Part shown: positions 26,428-34,189 of the stretch, piece by piece
How positions within the stretch are numbered: position 1 is the first letter of the stretch
How the letters are laid out: each line of letters begins with the position of its first letter
DNA from: Mucilaginibacter psychrotolerans
Lineage (GTDB): Bacteria; Bacteroidota; Bacteroidia; Sphingobacteriales; Sphingobacteriaceae
NCBI RefSeq assembly: GCF_004519315.1
Contig: NZ_SOZE01000030.1
Coordinates: 1 to 63,969, forward strand
Length of the DNA: 63,969 nt
Reading direction: 5' to 3'
Position numbers and translations under genes: made by a program
Notes under the pieces: generated by a model
What the model was told of the DNA's origin: nothing
Databases searched by the model: none
What the model saw: only the letters and a program-made list of their open reading frames with translations

Positions 26428-27975
26428 ATGATTAAACAACTCACACGATATGGTATGGCTTTAATTGCAATGGCAACATTGCTGGCACCATCGTGCAAAG
26501 ATACCGACCCCGGCCTGGTAAAGGTGGAGAAGATAAACGTTACCTACGCCGAAAGTACCGAGGATTTCCCCAACCCCGAGCGTGGCTTCTACCGCTATTC
26601 TGAAACGCACTCCAGCAGTTATACGCTTCTGAACGTAGATGAATTAAAAGGCTACCGCTCGCTGGAATCTATAGAAACGGCTAATTATAAAGTGTTGAGC
26701 ACGCTGGTGTTCCGCTACTACGTGCTGGATGATGTGGTGAACAAACCCATCGCCGCATCGTTCCTGGATAACCTGGCCAAGGATTTTGCCGTTGCCCGCA
26801 CTGCAGGTGTAAAGCTTATCCCGCGTTTTGTTTACACTGCTACGGCTAAACCCGGCGGCTGTGCAGAGGGCTTTATTTGTCCGCTTTACGGTGATGCCCC
26901 TAAAACCATCATCCTTAACCATATTGCACAGTTGAAACCGGTATTGCAGGCCAATGCGGATGTTATTGCAGCAGTGCAACTGGGTTTCATAGGCGTTTGG
27001 GGCGAGCAATACTATTCAGATTTCTTTGGCGATGCGTCATCCAACGCAACACAGGGCAAGCTTACAGATGCCAACTGGAACGATAGGATAGAGGTGATAA
27101 AAGCTATGCTGGATGCCGTACCCGCCGATAGGATGGTGCAGGTGCGCTACCCGCAGATAAAACAACGCTTCATCTTCGGCGTAAACGCGCTGATTACTTC
27201 ACCGGCACTTACCGAAAGCCAGGCCTTCAACCAATCGGATATTGCACGACTGGCTTACCATAACGATTGCCTGCTGGCCAGCAGCAACGATTTTGGCACC
27301 TATGAAGACTACGGCAATAGCTCCAGTCCGCGTAGCTCTGACGGCGGGGTGCTAAAAACATTAAAAGATTATTTTAAAGCCGATAGCAAATTTGTGGCTG
27401 TAGGCGGCGAAACCTGCTCAGACGGTTACAGCCCAACCAACGACTGCGAACCCGGCGGCCAGGTACAAGCAGAACTGGCCGCACTGCACTACAGCTTTAT
27501 CAACGCACATTACAATACCGAGGTTACCAACGATTGGCAGGACGGCGGCTGTATGGATAATGTAAAACGCAACCTGGGCTACCGCTTCGTGCTGAAAAGT
27601 GCCGTTTTGCCCGATAACGTGGTACACGGCACCAAAATGGAAATTACGCTGAACATCACCAACAAAGGCTACGCATCGCCGTATAACAAGCGTACAGCTA
27701 AATTGCTGCTGCGCAACAAGGCAACCGGCGATATTAAATCGTTCGACCTGGCTTCCGATGTGCGCAAATGGTACAGCGGCGACAATAAGGTTATCGAAAG
27801 CATCGAAATACCTGCCGACATGCCAGCCGGCGATTACGAAATGCTGCTGAGCCTGCCCGATGCTTATAGCAGCATCGCCGCCCGCCCCGAGTATAGCATC
27901 CGCTTAGCGAATACCGATGTTTGGGAGGCTGCAACCGGCTACAACAAGCTAAACCACACCGTAAAAGTTAACTGA
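26428..27975 (+). CDS. DUF4874/DUF4832 lipoprotein, putative glycan-active protein
   Basis: 515-residue lipoprotein, lipobox LAPSC (cysteine about residue 23). The DUF4874 part (about 45-240) begins with FPNPERGFYRYSETHSSSYT and has the barrel-like core AVQLGFIGVWGEQYY. The DUF4832 part (about 240-510) ends with a beta-sandwich, MEITLNITNKGYASPYNKR. The domain pair has a TIM-barrel-like GH-clan look (GVWGE with a conserved glutamate), but I know of no established activity. Fourteen bases after the NagX-like gene and twelve before GH31, so it is inside the operon. Confidence 0.85.
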   Translation: MIKQLTRYGMALIAMATLLAPSCKDTDPGLVKVEKINVTYAESTEDFPNPERGFYRYSETHSSSYTLLNVDELKGYRSLESIETANYKVLSTLVFRYYVLDDVVNKPIAASFLDNLAKDFAVARTAGVKLIPRFVYTATAKPGGCAEGFICPLYGDAPKTIILNHIAQLKPVLQANADVIAAVQLGFIGVWGEQYYSDFFGDASSNATQGKLTDANWNDRIEVIKAMLDAVPADRMVQVRYPQIKQRFIFGVNALITSPALTESQAFNQSDIARLAYHNDCLLASSNDFGTYEDYGNSSSPRSSDGGVLKTLKDYFKADSKFVAVGGETCSDGYSPTNDCEPGGQVQAELAALHYSFINAHYNTEVTNDWQDGGCMDNVKRNLGYRFVLKSAVLPDNVVHGTKMEITLNITNKGYASPYNKRTAKLLLRNKATGDIKSFDLASDVRKWYSGDNKVIESIEIPADMPAGDYEMLLSLPDAYSSIAARPEYSIRLANTDVWEAATGYNKLNHTVKVN

Positions 27976-27987
27976 TAGTGCCCTGAG

Positions 27988-29601
27988 ATGATAATTGTAT
28001 TAAAAAAGCGGTTCTTCCTGATATTGGCGTGTTGCCTTATGGCAACACAACTGCACGCCCAAACCACCATCACCATAAAAGATGGCGAAAAATGGTTTGG
28101 CGGTGCGGTGAACGATGCCCACCTGATGCCCTTTAAGGATGGTTATAGCCTGAATATGTATGGCGATACCCGCGGTAACCAGGCTGCCCCTTTGCTGGTA
28201 TCAACCAAGGGCCGTTTTATATGGAGCGAAGAGCCATTTAAGTTTGCTTTTGCCGGGGGCAAGCTGCTGATAAGTGACGCTAAGGCGGCGCTGATTATCG
28301 ATTCGGCAGCAACCAACCTGCGCGATGCCGTAGCCAGTGCCTCCAAACGGTTTTTCCCGGCCAAGGGGAAATTGCCCGATACCTTACTGTTCATCCGCCC
28401 GCAGTACAATACCTGGATAGAACTCACCTACAACCAAAACCAGGCCGACGTATTGAAATATGCACGCGCCATTATAGATAACGGCTTCCCGCCGGGGGTA
28501 TTAATGATCGACGATAACTGGGCAGACTATTATGGCCGCTTCGATTTTAGGAAGGACCGCTTCAGCAACGCTGCCGCCATGGTGGATACCCTGCATAGCC
28601 TGGGTTTTAGGGTGATGCTTTGGATAAGTCCTTTCGTGTCCCCGGATACCGAGGTGTTTAGGGAGCTGTTGGAGAAAAAGCTACTGCTGATGAGCAACGG
28701 CGGCAATGCAGCCATTACGCGCGATAAGGCCCTTAATCCCGCAATCATCCCCTGGTGGAACGGCTACAGCACCGTGCTCGATTTTACCAATCCAGATGCC
28801 CGGAAATGGTTTACCGGCAGGCTGGCTTATATGCAGCAAACTTATCATTTGGATGGTTTTAAGCTGGATGCCGGCGATGCCGACTTCTATCCGCCCGACG
28901 CCTTGTCCTTTGCGCCTGCAACGCCCAATGAGCAAAGCAGGCTCTGGGGCGAGATTGGCCTTTCATTTCCGCTGAACGAATATAGGGCGATGTGGAAAAT
29001 GGGCGGAGAGCCGCTGGTAGAACGCCTGCGCGATAAGCAGCACACCTGGACAGATTTGCAGAAACTCATCCCGCATATTACCACTGCCGGCTTGCTGGGC
29101 TATCAGTTCACCTGCCCGGATATGATTGGCGGCGGCGAGTTCGGCTCCTTCCGCGATGGCGGTAAGTTGGATGAAGAGCTCATCGTGCGCTCGGCCCAAT
29201 GCTCGGCCCTGATGCCCATGATGCAGTTTTCAGTTGCGCCCTGGCGGGTATTGAGCAAGCAAAACCTCGCTATTGTAAAGCAAGCTGTTGCGCTGAGGCA
29301 AAAGTACGTGCCCTACATATTGCAGCTGGCTAAACAGGCGGCTGCTACGGGTGCGCCCATTGTGCGCAGCATGGAATATGCGTTCCCCGGGCAGGGTTTT
29401 GCTGATGAAAAAGGGCAGTTTATGCTCGGTAACAAGTACCTGGTTGCCCCCGTGCTGGCAAAAGACGGGCAAAAAATAATTAAGCTGCCCAAAGGGCTTT
29501 GGAAAGACGATAAGGGAAGTATATTTAGGGGTCCGTTAACTTTAACAGAACACGCCGGCCCCGAGCGCCTGCCTGTTTACCAATTCATAAACAAAAAATA
29601 A
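27988..29601 (+). CDS. GH31 family alpha-glycosidase (secreted)
   Basis: 537 residues with a signal peptide (to about LHAQ, residue 25). N-terminal beta-sandwich, then the barrel: VLMIDDNWADYYGRFDFRKDRF, GFRVMLWISPFVSPDTEVF, and DGFKLDAGDADFY, where the aspartate of KLDAGD is at the position of the GH31 nucleophile. The KLDAGD form resembles the MYORG/alpha-galactosidase branch rather than WxDMNE alpha-glucosidases. Shorter than most GH31 enzymes (600-900 residues), with a reduced C-terminal region. In this operon it may remove alpha-Gal or alpha-GalNAc; the specificity is inferred. Confidence 0.88.
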   Translation: MIIVLKKRFFLILACCLMATQLHAQTTITIKDGEKWFGGAVNDAHLMPFKDGYSLNMYGDTRGNQAAPLLVSTKGRFIWSEEPFKFAFAGGKLLISDAKAALIIDSAATNLRDAVASASKRFFPAKGKLPDTLLFIRPQYNTWIELTYNQNQADVLKYARAIIDNGFPPGVLMIDDNWADYYGRFDFRKDRFSNAAAMVDTLHSLGFRVMLWISPFVSPDTEVFRELLEKKLLLMSNGGNAAITRDKALNPAIIPWWNGYSTVLDFTNPDARKWFTGRLAYMQQTYHLDGFKLDAGDADFYPPDALSFAPATPNEQSRLWGEIGLSFPLNEYRAMWKMGGEPLVERLRDKQHTWTDLQKLIPHITTAGLLGYQFTCPDMIGGGEFGSFRDGGKLDEELIVRSAQCSALMPMMQFSVAPWRVLSKQNLAIVKQAVALRQKYVPYILQLAKQAAATGAPIVRSMEYAFPGQGFADEKGQFMLGNKYLVAPVLAKDGQKIIKLPKGLWKDDKGSIFRGPLTLTEHAGPERLPVYQFINKK

Positions 29602-29647
29602 CCGGCGGGCTCCAGGCTTTCCGGAGATCATTATATAAACAAAAATT

Positions 29648-29674
29648 GCCAAAAGGGAGCTTGCCCCTTTTGGC
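29648..29674. other. Intercistronic hairpin between GH31 and the kinase gene
   Basis: GCCAAAAGGG (29648-29657) pairs perfectly with CCCTTTTGGC (29665-29674). No T run follows on the plus strand, so it is probably not a terminator for the operon; on the minus strand a T run does follow. It may be an mRNA stability or processing element between the outer-surface and cytosolic halves of the operon. Confidence 0.5.
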
Positions 29675-29696
29675 TGGCAAAAAACACCATACATAA

Positions 29697-30821
29697 GTGC
29701 AAATTGTTAACCAAATAGCAGAGGTAGTGGCCAACTTCAATTGTTCGGCCGCGGTAGATTCGGCCCGAAACTATGGGTCGGGCCATATCAACGATACCTT
29801 TTTTCTCAAAAACGCCACATCTTCGGGGCCCGATTACCTGTTACAGCGTATCAATCATCACATCTTTACCAATGTAGAGAAGCTTACCGATAACATGCGC
29901 AAGGTAACCGAACACCTTAAATGCAAGCTCGCCCAAAACGGCTCCGGCGACCCGCTGAAAGAGGTGATGACCCTGATACCCGCTACCGATGGCCGTTTTT
30001 ACTACCAGGACAGTGTTGGCGATTACTGGCGCATGTTTTACTTTTTAAGCGATACCAAAAGCTACGATGTGGTATCTACGCCAACCCAGGCCTATGAGGG
30101 CGGCAAGGCCTTCGGCAAGTTCCAGTACATGCTTTCGGATATTGCGCCGGGCGAGATGTTTGAGGTGATACCCAATTTCCACAACATACAATACCGCTTG
30201 CAGCAACTGAGCGAAGCCATTGCCAATAATGCAGCAGGTCGCGTATCGTCGGTGGCCGCAGAGTTGGATATCGTGACGAAGTACGCCGAATCGATGCAGT
30301 ACTTTCAACAGCCCGGGCAGGTAGCCGCATTGCCCAAACGCGTTATCCACAACGATACCAAATTCAACAACGTGCTACTGGATAGTAACGATAAGGCCCA
30401 ATGCGTTATCGACCTGGAGACAGTGATGGACGGTTACGTTGCCTATGATTTTGGCGATGCCATACGCACTATCATCAACACCAGTACCGAAGACGAAGCA
30501 GATTTGGATAAAATACAGCTCAACATGCCTTTATTTGAGGCCTACGTAAAGGGCTATCTAAAAGAAGCCGCGAAATTCCTGGAAGCAACAGAAGTTGATT
30601 CGCTGATGAAAGGCGCTTTGCTGCTGCCTTTTATGCAGGCTGTGCGTTTCCTTACAGACCATATCAACGGCGACGTTTATTTCAAAACCAAATTTCCCGG
30701 GCATAACCTGCAACGGGCCAGGGCGCAGTTCAGGCTGTTCCTGATGCTGAATGATAAGGCAAGCGAAATGCAAGACATGATATTAACGGAGATGGAAAGC
30801 TTAAGCCCTGCTACAAACTGA
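29697..30821 (+). CDS. Phosphotransferase-fold sugar kinase, NahK-like (N-acetylhexosamine 1-kinase candidate)
   Basis: 374 residues, cytosolic, with a GTG start (no better ATG upstream in frame). APH/choline-kinase fold: N-terminal lobe with GSGHINDTFFL, Brenner-type catalytic loop VIHNDTKFNNVLL (H218, D220), and the metal-binding IDLETVMDGYVAYDFGDAIR described by position near 240. The best known relatives in glycan operons are the NahK kinases of bifidobacteria, which convert GalNAc/GlcNAc to the 1-phosphate. Neighbours GH109, GalE and NagB/GlmM support the same role: GalNAc to GalNAc-1-P. The specificity is inferred. Confidence 0.8.
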   Translation: MQIVNQIAEVVANFNCSAAVDSARNYGSGHINDTFFLKNATSSGPDYLLQRINHHIFTNVEKLTDNMRKVTEHLKCKLAQNGSGDPLKEVMTLIPATDGRFYYQDSVGDYWRMFYFLSDTKSYDVVSTPTQAYEGGKAFGKFQYMLSDIAPGEMFEVIPNFHNIQYRLQQLSEAIANNAAGRVSSVAAELDIVTKYAESMQYFQQPGQVAALPKRVIHNDTKFNNVLLDSNDKAQCVIDLETVMDGYVAYDFGDAIRTIINTSTEDEADLDKIQLNMPLFEAYVKGYLKEAAKFLEATEVDSLMKGALLLPFMQAVRFLTDHINGDVYFKTKFPGHNLQRARAQFRLFLMLNDKASEMQDMILTEMESLSPATN

Positions 30822-31480
30822 TGGATACGCTGGTAGATATATCAATACCCTGGCTTGCCGCGCAGGGGGCAGCATCGCCGGATGTGTTATCGACGCAACT
30901 CGACCGGCTGGATCGCCACCGCATTACCCATTTGCCCTGGGGGGCAGTGGGCAGCGCGCCCAATGCATCTTTTGCCATAGCACACGATAAAAGCAACATC
31001 TTTTTGAAGTTTTACGTGCAGGAGCAGCATCTTAAAGCAGATTACACCCAATACAACGACCCGGTTTACGAGGATAGCTGCGTAGAGTTTTTCATCGCTT
31101 TTGAAGATGATGATCGCTACTACAACCTCGAATTTAACTATATAGGTACCTGCATGATGATGTATGGCGAGGGCAGAGAGGGGCGCACGTTTATCCCTGT
31201 AGAGGTGCTGAAAAGCATCCGCAAGCAATCTGTAATCAAAAATGAATTGGGTGAGGATGCCCATTGGGAGCTTACCTTAAGCATCCCGGCATCGGTGTTT
31301 ATTTATCACCCGGGTTTATCGCTATGCAATATCCAACCCAGGGTAAATTTCTACAAATGCGGCGACGGACTGCCACAGCCCCACTTTATGTGCTGGAGCA
31401 GGATAGAAGCCCCCGAACCCGATTTCCATCAGAGCGCGTTTTTCAGGGCGGTATCTTTCGGTAAATGCCCTGGAATTTAA
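30821..31480 (+). CDS. CBM9-like domain protein without signal peptide
   Basis: 219 residues forming one family-9-like carbohydrate-binding beta-sandwich: FLKFYVQEQHLKADY, DPVYEDSCVEFFIAFEDDDRYYNLEFNYIGT (cited by position, about 78-108), HWELTLSIPASVF and a terminal FFRAVSFG. The VYEDSCVEFF strand is the family core. There is no signal peptide, lipobox or transmembrane segment, so it should be cytosolic, which is odd for a binding module. Its ATG overlaps the kinase stop (TGATG), implying coupled translation with the kinase. Confidence 0.8.
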   Translation: MDTLVDISIPWLAAQGAASPDVLSTQLDRLDRHRITHLPWGAVGSAPNASFAIAHDKSNIFLKFYVQEQHLKADYTQYNDPVYEDSCVEFFIAFEDDDRYYNLEFNYIGTCMMMYGEGREGRTFIPVEVLKSIRKQSVIKNELGEDAHWELTLSIPASVFIYHPGLSLCNIQPRVNFYKCGDGLPQPHFMCWSRIEAPEPDFHQSAFFRAVSFGKCPGI

Positions 31481-31494
31481 CACAATAGCAAGCC

Positions 31495-31602
31495 ATGAAA
31501 ACCATCATATCTTATTATTACATTGTACTACGGTTTTTTAGCCGCAAACCGCGGAAACCCGTTGTACGCCTACTAGACAATTACAATCATCAACTAAACT
31601 AA
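31495..31602 (+). CDS. Possible 35-residue small protein
   Basis: Frame ATG 31495 to TAA 31600-31602 encodes MKTIISYYYIVLRFFSRKPRKPVV and a short tail (shown here by its parts: MKTIISYYYIVLRFF, then SRKPRKPVVRLLDNYNHQLN). A hydrophobic aromatic start is followed by a basic patch, like a small membrane-associated peptide. It fits exactly between the CBM9-like gene (14 bases before) and the GH109 gene (6 bases after). It could equally be non-coding spacer. Confidence 0.3.
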   Translation: MKTIISYYYIVLRFFSRKPRKPVVRLLDNYNHQLN

Positions 31603-31608
31603 AATTAT

Positions 31609-32958
31609 ATGGATCGTAGAGATTTTGTTAAGAGCAGTGCCACAGGCATAGCGGGTTTAACAATTTTACCTTCGGGTATTTTATTCGGCAAGAATGCCGA
31701 CAAAGTAAGACTGGGTTATATAGGCGTTGGCCTGCGCGGGCGCAACCACATAGGCGAGGGCCTGCTGCGCGATGATGTAGAGATCGTAGCCATTTGCGAT
31801 ATACAGGAAAGCTCGCTCAAGTACTGCCGCGCGCAGTTTGTTAAGGCAGGCAAAAAGCTCCCGGCAGAATACACCGGCGGCCTGGATGCTTATAAAAAAC
31901 TACTGGAACGCAAAGATATCGACGGCGTTATCATCGCCACGCCGTGGCAGTTCCATAAAGACCAGGCCATAGATGCCATGCGCGCCGGTAAATACGTAGG
32001 TTGCGAAGTAATTGCCGGTATAACCGAAAAAGACCACTGGGATATACTGAAAGCACACGAAGAAACTAAAATGCCTTACATGACGCTGGAGAACGTATGT
32101 TACCGACGTGATGTAATGGCTGTTTTGAACATGGTGCGCCAGAACCTCTTCGGCGAGATTGTACACCTGGAGGGCGGCTATCAGCACGATCTAAGGGGCA
32201 TATTGTTCAACGATGGTAAAAGCTTTTACGGCAAGGGCGGCGAGTTTGGCCCCAACACCATGGGCGAATCGCAATGGCGCACCCAATGGAATGTAGACCG
32301 CGACGGCGATATTTACCCTACCCACGGCGTTGGCCCGGTAATGAACTATGTAGACATCAACCGTGGCAACCGCTTTACCAACCTGGTATCTTTTTCTTCT
32401 AAATCACGGGGGCTGAATACCTATATCGATAAAGTTTCGCCGGGGAACAAGAATGCCAAAATCAACTTCAAAAACGGTGATGTTACCACCACCATGATCA
32501 ATTGCGCTAATGGCGAAACCGTAATGCTGAGCCACGATACGCACCTGCCAAGGCCGTATTCGCTGGGCTTTAGGGTGCAGGGCACCGAGGGCTTATGGAT
32601 GGATGTGAATAATGCCATTTACATCGACGGCAAATCGGAAAAGGACGATTTGTGGGACAGGGCCGATACCTGGCTGGAAAAATACGACCACCCGCTTTGG
32701 AAAAAGAACGAGCACCTGGCCGAAGGCGCCGGCCACGGCGGCATGGACTGGTTCGTGTTCAACGCCTTTGTGGAATCGGTTAAGCAAAAGAAACAAACAC
32801 CAATAGATGTGTACGATTCGCTTACCATGAGCGTGATTACGCCGCTGTCAGAGAAATCGCTGAAAGAAGGCAACGCGCCACAGCAATTCCCCGATTTTAC
32901 GCGCGGGAAATGGAAGAACCGTAAAAATACCTTTGCCTTGGACGATAGCGGATTCTAA
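31609..32958 (+). CDS. GH109-type alpha-N-acetylgalactosaminidase (Gfo/Idh/MocA fold)
   Basis: 449 residues. The N-terminus carries a Tat-like signal (MDRRDFVKSSATGIAGLTIL). A Rossmann NAD-binding domain follows, with VRLGYIGVGLRGRNHIGEG and EIVAICDI, then the oxidoreductase-like C-terminal domain. The segments ENVCYRRDVMAVLNMVRQ, LEGGYQHDLRG, and YPTHGVGPV with INRGNRF are the characteristic signature of GH109 enzymes such as Elizabethkingia NagA, which cleave alpha-GalNAc by an NAD-dependent elimination mechanism. Length and signal fit. It should act in the periplasm on imported oligosaccharides. Together with the kinase upstream and GalE downstream it defines a GalNAc route. Confidence 0.85.
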   Translation: MDRRDFVKSSATGIAGLTILPSGILFGKNADKVRLGYIGVGLRGRNHIGEGLLRDDVEIVAICDIQESSLKYCRAQFVKAGKKLPAEYTGGLDAYKKLLERKDIDGVIIATPWQFHKDQAIDAMRAGKYVGCEVIAGITEKDHWDILKAHEETKMPYMTLENVCYRRDVMAVLNMVRQNLFGEIVHLEGGYQHDLRGILFNDGKSFYGKGGEFGPNTMGESQWRTQWNVDRDGDIYPTHGVGPVMNYVDINRGNRFTNLVSFSSKSRGLNTYIDKVSPGNKNAKINFKNGDVTTTMINCANGETVMLSHDTHLPRPYSLGFRVQGTEGLWMDVNNAIYIDGKSEKDDLWDRADTWLEKYDHPLWKKNEHLAEGAGHGGMDWFVFNAFVESVKQKKQTPIDVYDSLTMSVITPLSEKSLKEGNAPQQFPDFTRGKWKNRKNTFALDDSGF

Positions 32959-32987
32959 AAAAGCTGTTTAAAAGTGCCTTGTTTTTT

Positions 32988-33079
32988 GTAGAGACGCAAT
33001 ACTTTGCGTCTCCCACCGTGCAATGCGGATTGGCAGGATTTGATTTGCATAACTGAGACGCAAAGTATTGCGTCTCTAC
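32988..33079. repeat. Perfect 25-bp inverted repeat with 42-base loop (REP-like)
   Basis: Arm 32988-33012 begins GTAGAGACGCAATACTTTGC and is repeated exactly in reverse complement at 33055-33079. Each arm is itself nearly palindromic around AATACTTT (GAGACGCAA/TTGCGTCTC). This is the look of a dispersed REP/MITE-type element. It lies inside the operon between GH109 and galE and could fold into a long stem in the mRNA. Confidence 0.85.
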
Positions 33080-33156
33080 TTTCAATTCCTCCCCGGAGAA
33101 TCATCCTATGTTAAAACGAATTACACTTTTAAAAAGCTTCTAAAAAACAGACAGAC

Positions 33157-34188
33157 ATGAAGACCAAAATATTGGTAACCGGTGGACTTGGTTATATAGG
33201 TTCCCACACGGTATTGGAATTGCTATGCGCCGGCTACGAGCCCGTAATCGCAGATAACCTGAGCAATTCGCGCATAGGCATACTGGACCAGATAGAGATG
33301 ATAAGCGGCGTAAGGCCGGCTTTCCATTATATCGACCTTTGCAATGAAGGGCAGCTGGCCCGGCTGATTGCCGACAACGAAGATATAGCGGGCGTTATCC
33401 ATTTCGCGGCGCACAAAGCGGTTGGCGAATCAGTCGCCGAGCCGCTGAAGTATTACCGCAACAACTTCGATTCGCTGCTCAATATCCTTAAGGTGTTCGA
33501 AGGTAGGCGGCTCAACCTCGTGTTCTCATCCTCCTGCACCGTTTACGGACAGCCCGATGAATTGCCCGTGAGCGAAGCCGCGCCGGTAAAAAAAGCGGAA
33601 TCGCCCTATGGCAACACCAAACAAGTAGCCGAAGAAATGTTGCAGGATATTGCCGCTGCAGATAGCCTCAAACGCATCATCTCCCTGCGGTATTTTAACC
33701 CGGTTGGCGCGCATGCTTCGGCATTGATAGGCGAACTGCCATCGGGCGTGCCCCAAAACCTGGTACCATACGTTACCCAAAGCGCAGCAGGCAAACGCGG
33801 CCCCATTACGGTTTTCGGCGATGATTACGATACGCCCGACGGTAGCTGCATCCGCGATTACATCCATGTAGTCGATCTGGCTGCTGCCCACATCGCCGCC
33901 CTTAAACTGCTCGAAAAGCAAGAGGGTACTTCTAACTACGATGTATTCAATATAGGTACCGGCACAGGTTACACGGTATTAGAACTGATACGCGCCTTTG
34001 AGGAAAATACCGGGGTAAAACTCAATTACCACATTGGCCCGCGACGTGCCGGCGATATTGTAAAAGTATGGGGCGATGTGCGCAAATCAACTCAGCAACT
34101 GGGCTGGCAGGCCAAACATGGCATAGCCGAAATGATGCGCTCGGCCTGGGCATGGGAACAATATTTACAAACCAACGATATAAAATAA
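33157..34188 (+). CDS. galE: UDP-glucose/UDP-N-acetylglucosamine 4-epimerase
   Basis: 343-residue extended SDR enzyme. NAD motif GGLGYIGSHTVLELL at residues 8-22, the catalytic serine/threonine region VFSSSCTVYG, and YGNTK with the catalytic Tyr-x-x-x-Lys. SVAEPLKYYRNN and DYIHVVDLAAAH are typical of GalE. It interconverts UDP-Glc/UDP-Gal and often UDP-GlcNAc/UDP-GalNAc; in this operon the GalNAc form would be needed to join GalNAc-1-P to GlcNAc metabolism. One base separates its stop from the NagB fusion gene. Confidence 0.93.
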   Translation: MKTKILVTGGLGYIGSHTVLELLCAGYEPVIADNLSNSRIGILDQIEMISGVRPAFHYIDLCNEGQLARLIADNEDIAGVIHFAAHKAVGESVAEPLKYYRNNFDSLLNILKVFEGRRLNLVFSSSCTVYGQPDELPVSEAAPVKKAESPYGNTKQVAEEMLQDIAAADSLKRIISLRYFNPVGAHASALIGELPSGVPQNLVPYVTQSAAGKRGPITVFGDDYDTPDGSCIRDYIHVVDLAAAHIAALKLLEKQEGTSNYDVFNIGTGTGYTVLELIRAFEENTGVKLNYHIGPRRAGDIVKVWGDVRKSTQQLGWQAKHGIAEMMRSAWAWEQYLQTNDIK

Positions 34189-34189
34189 T

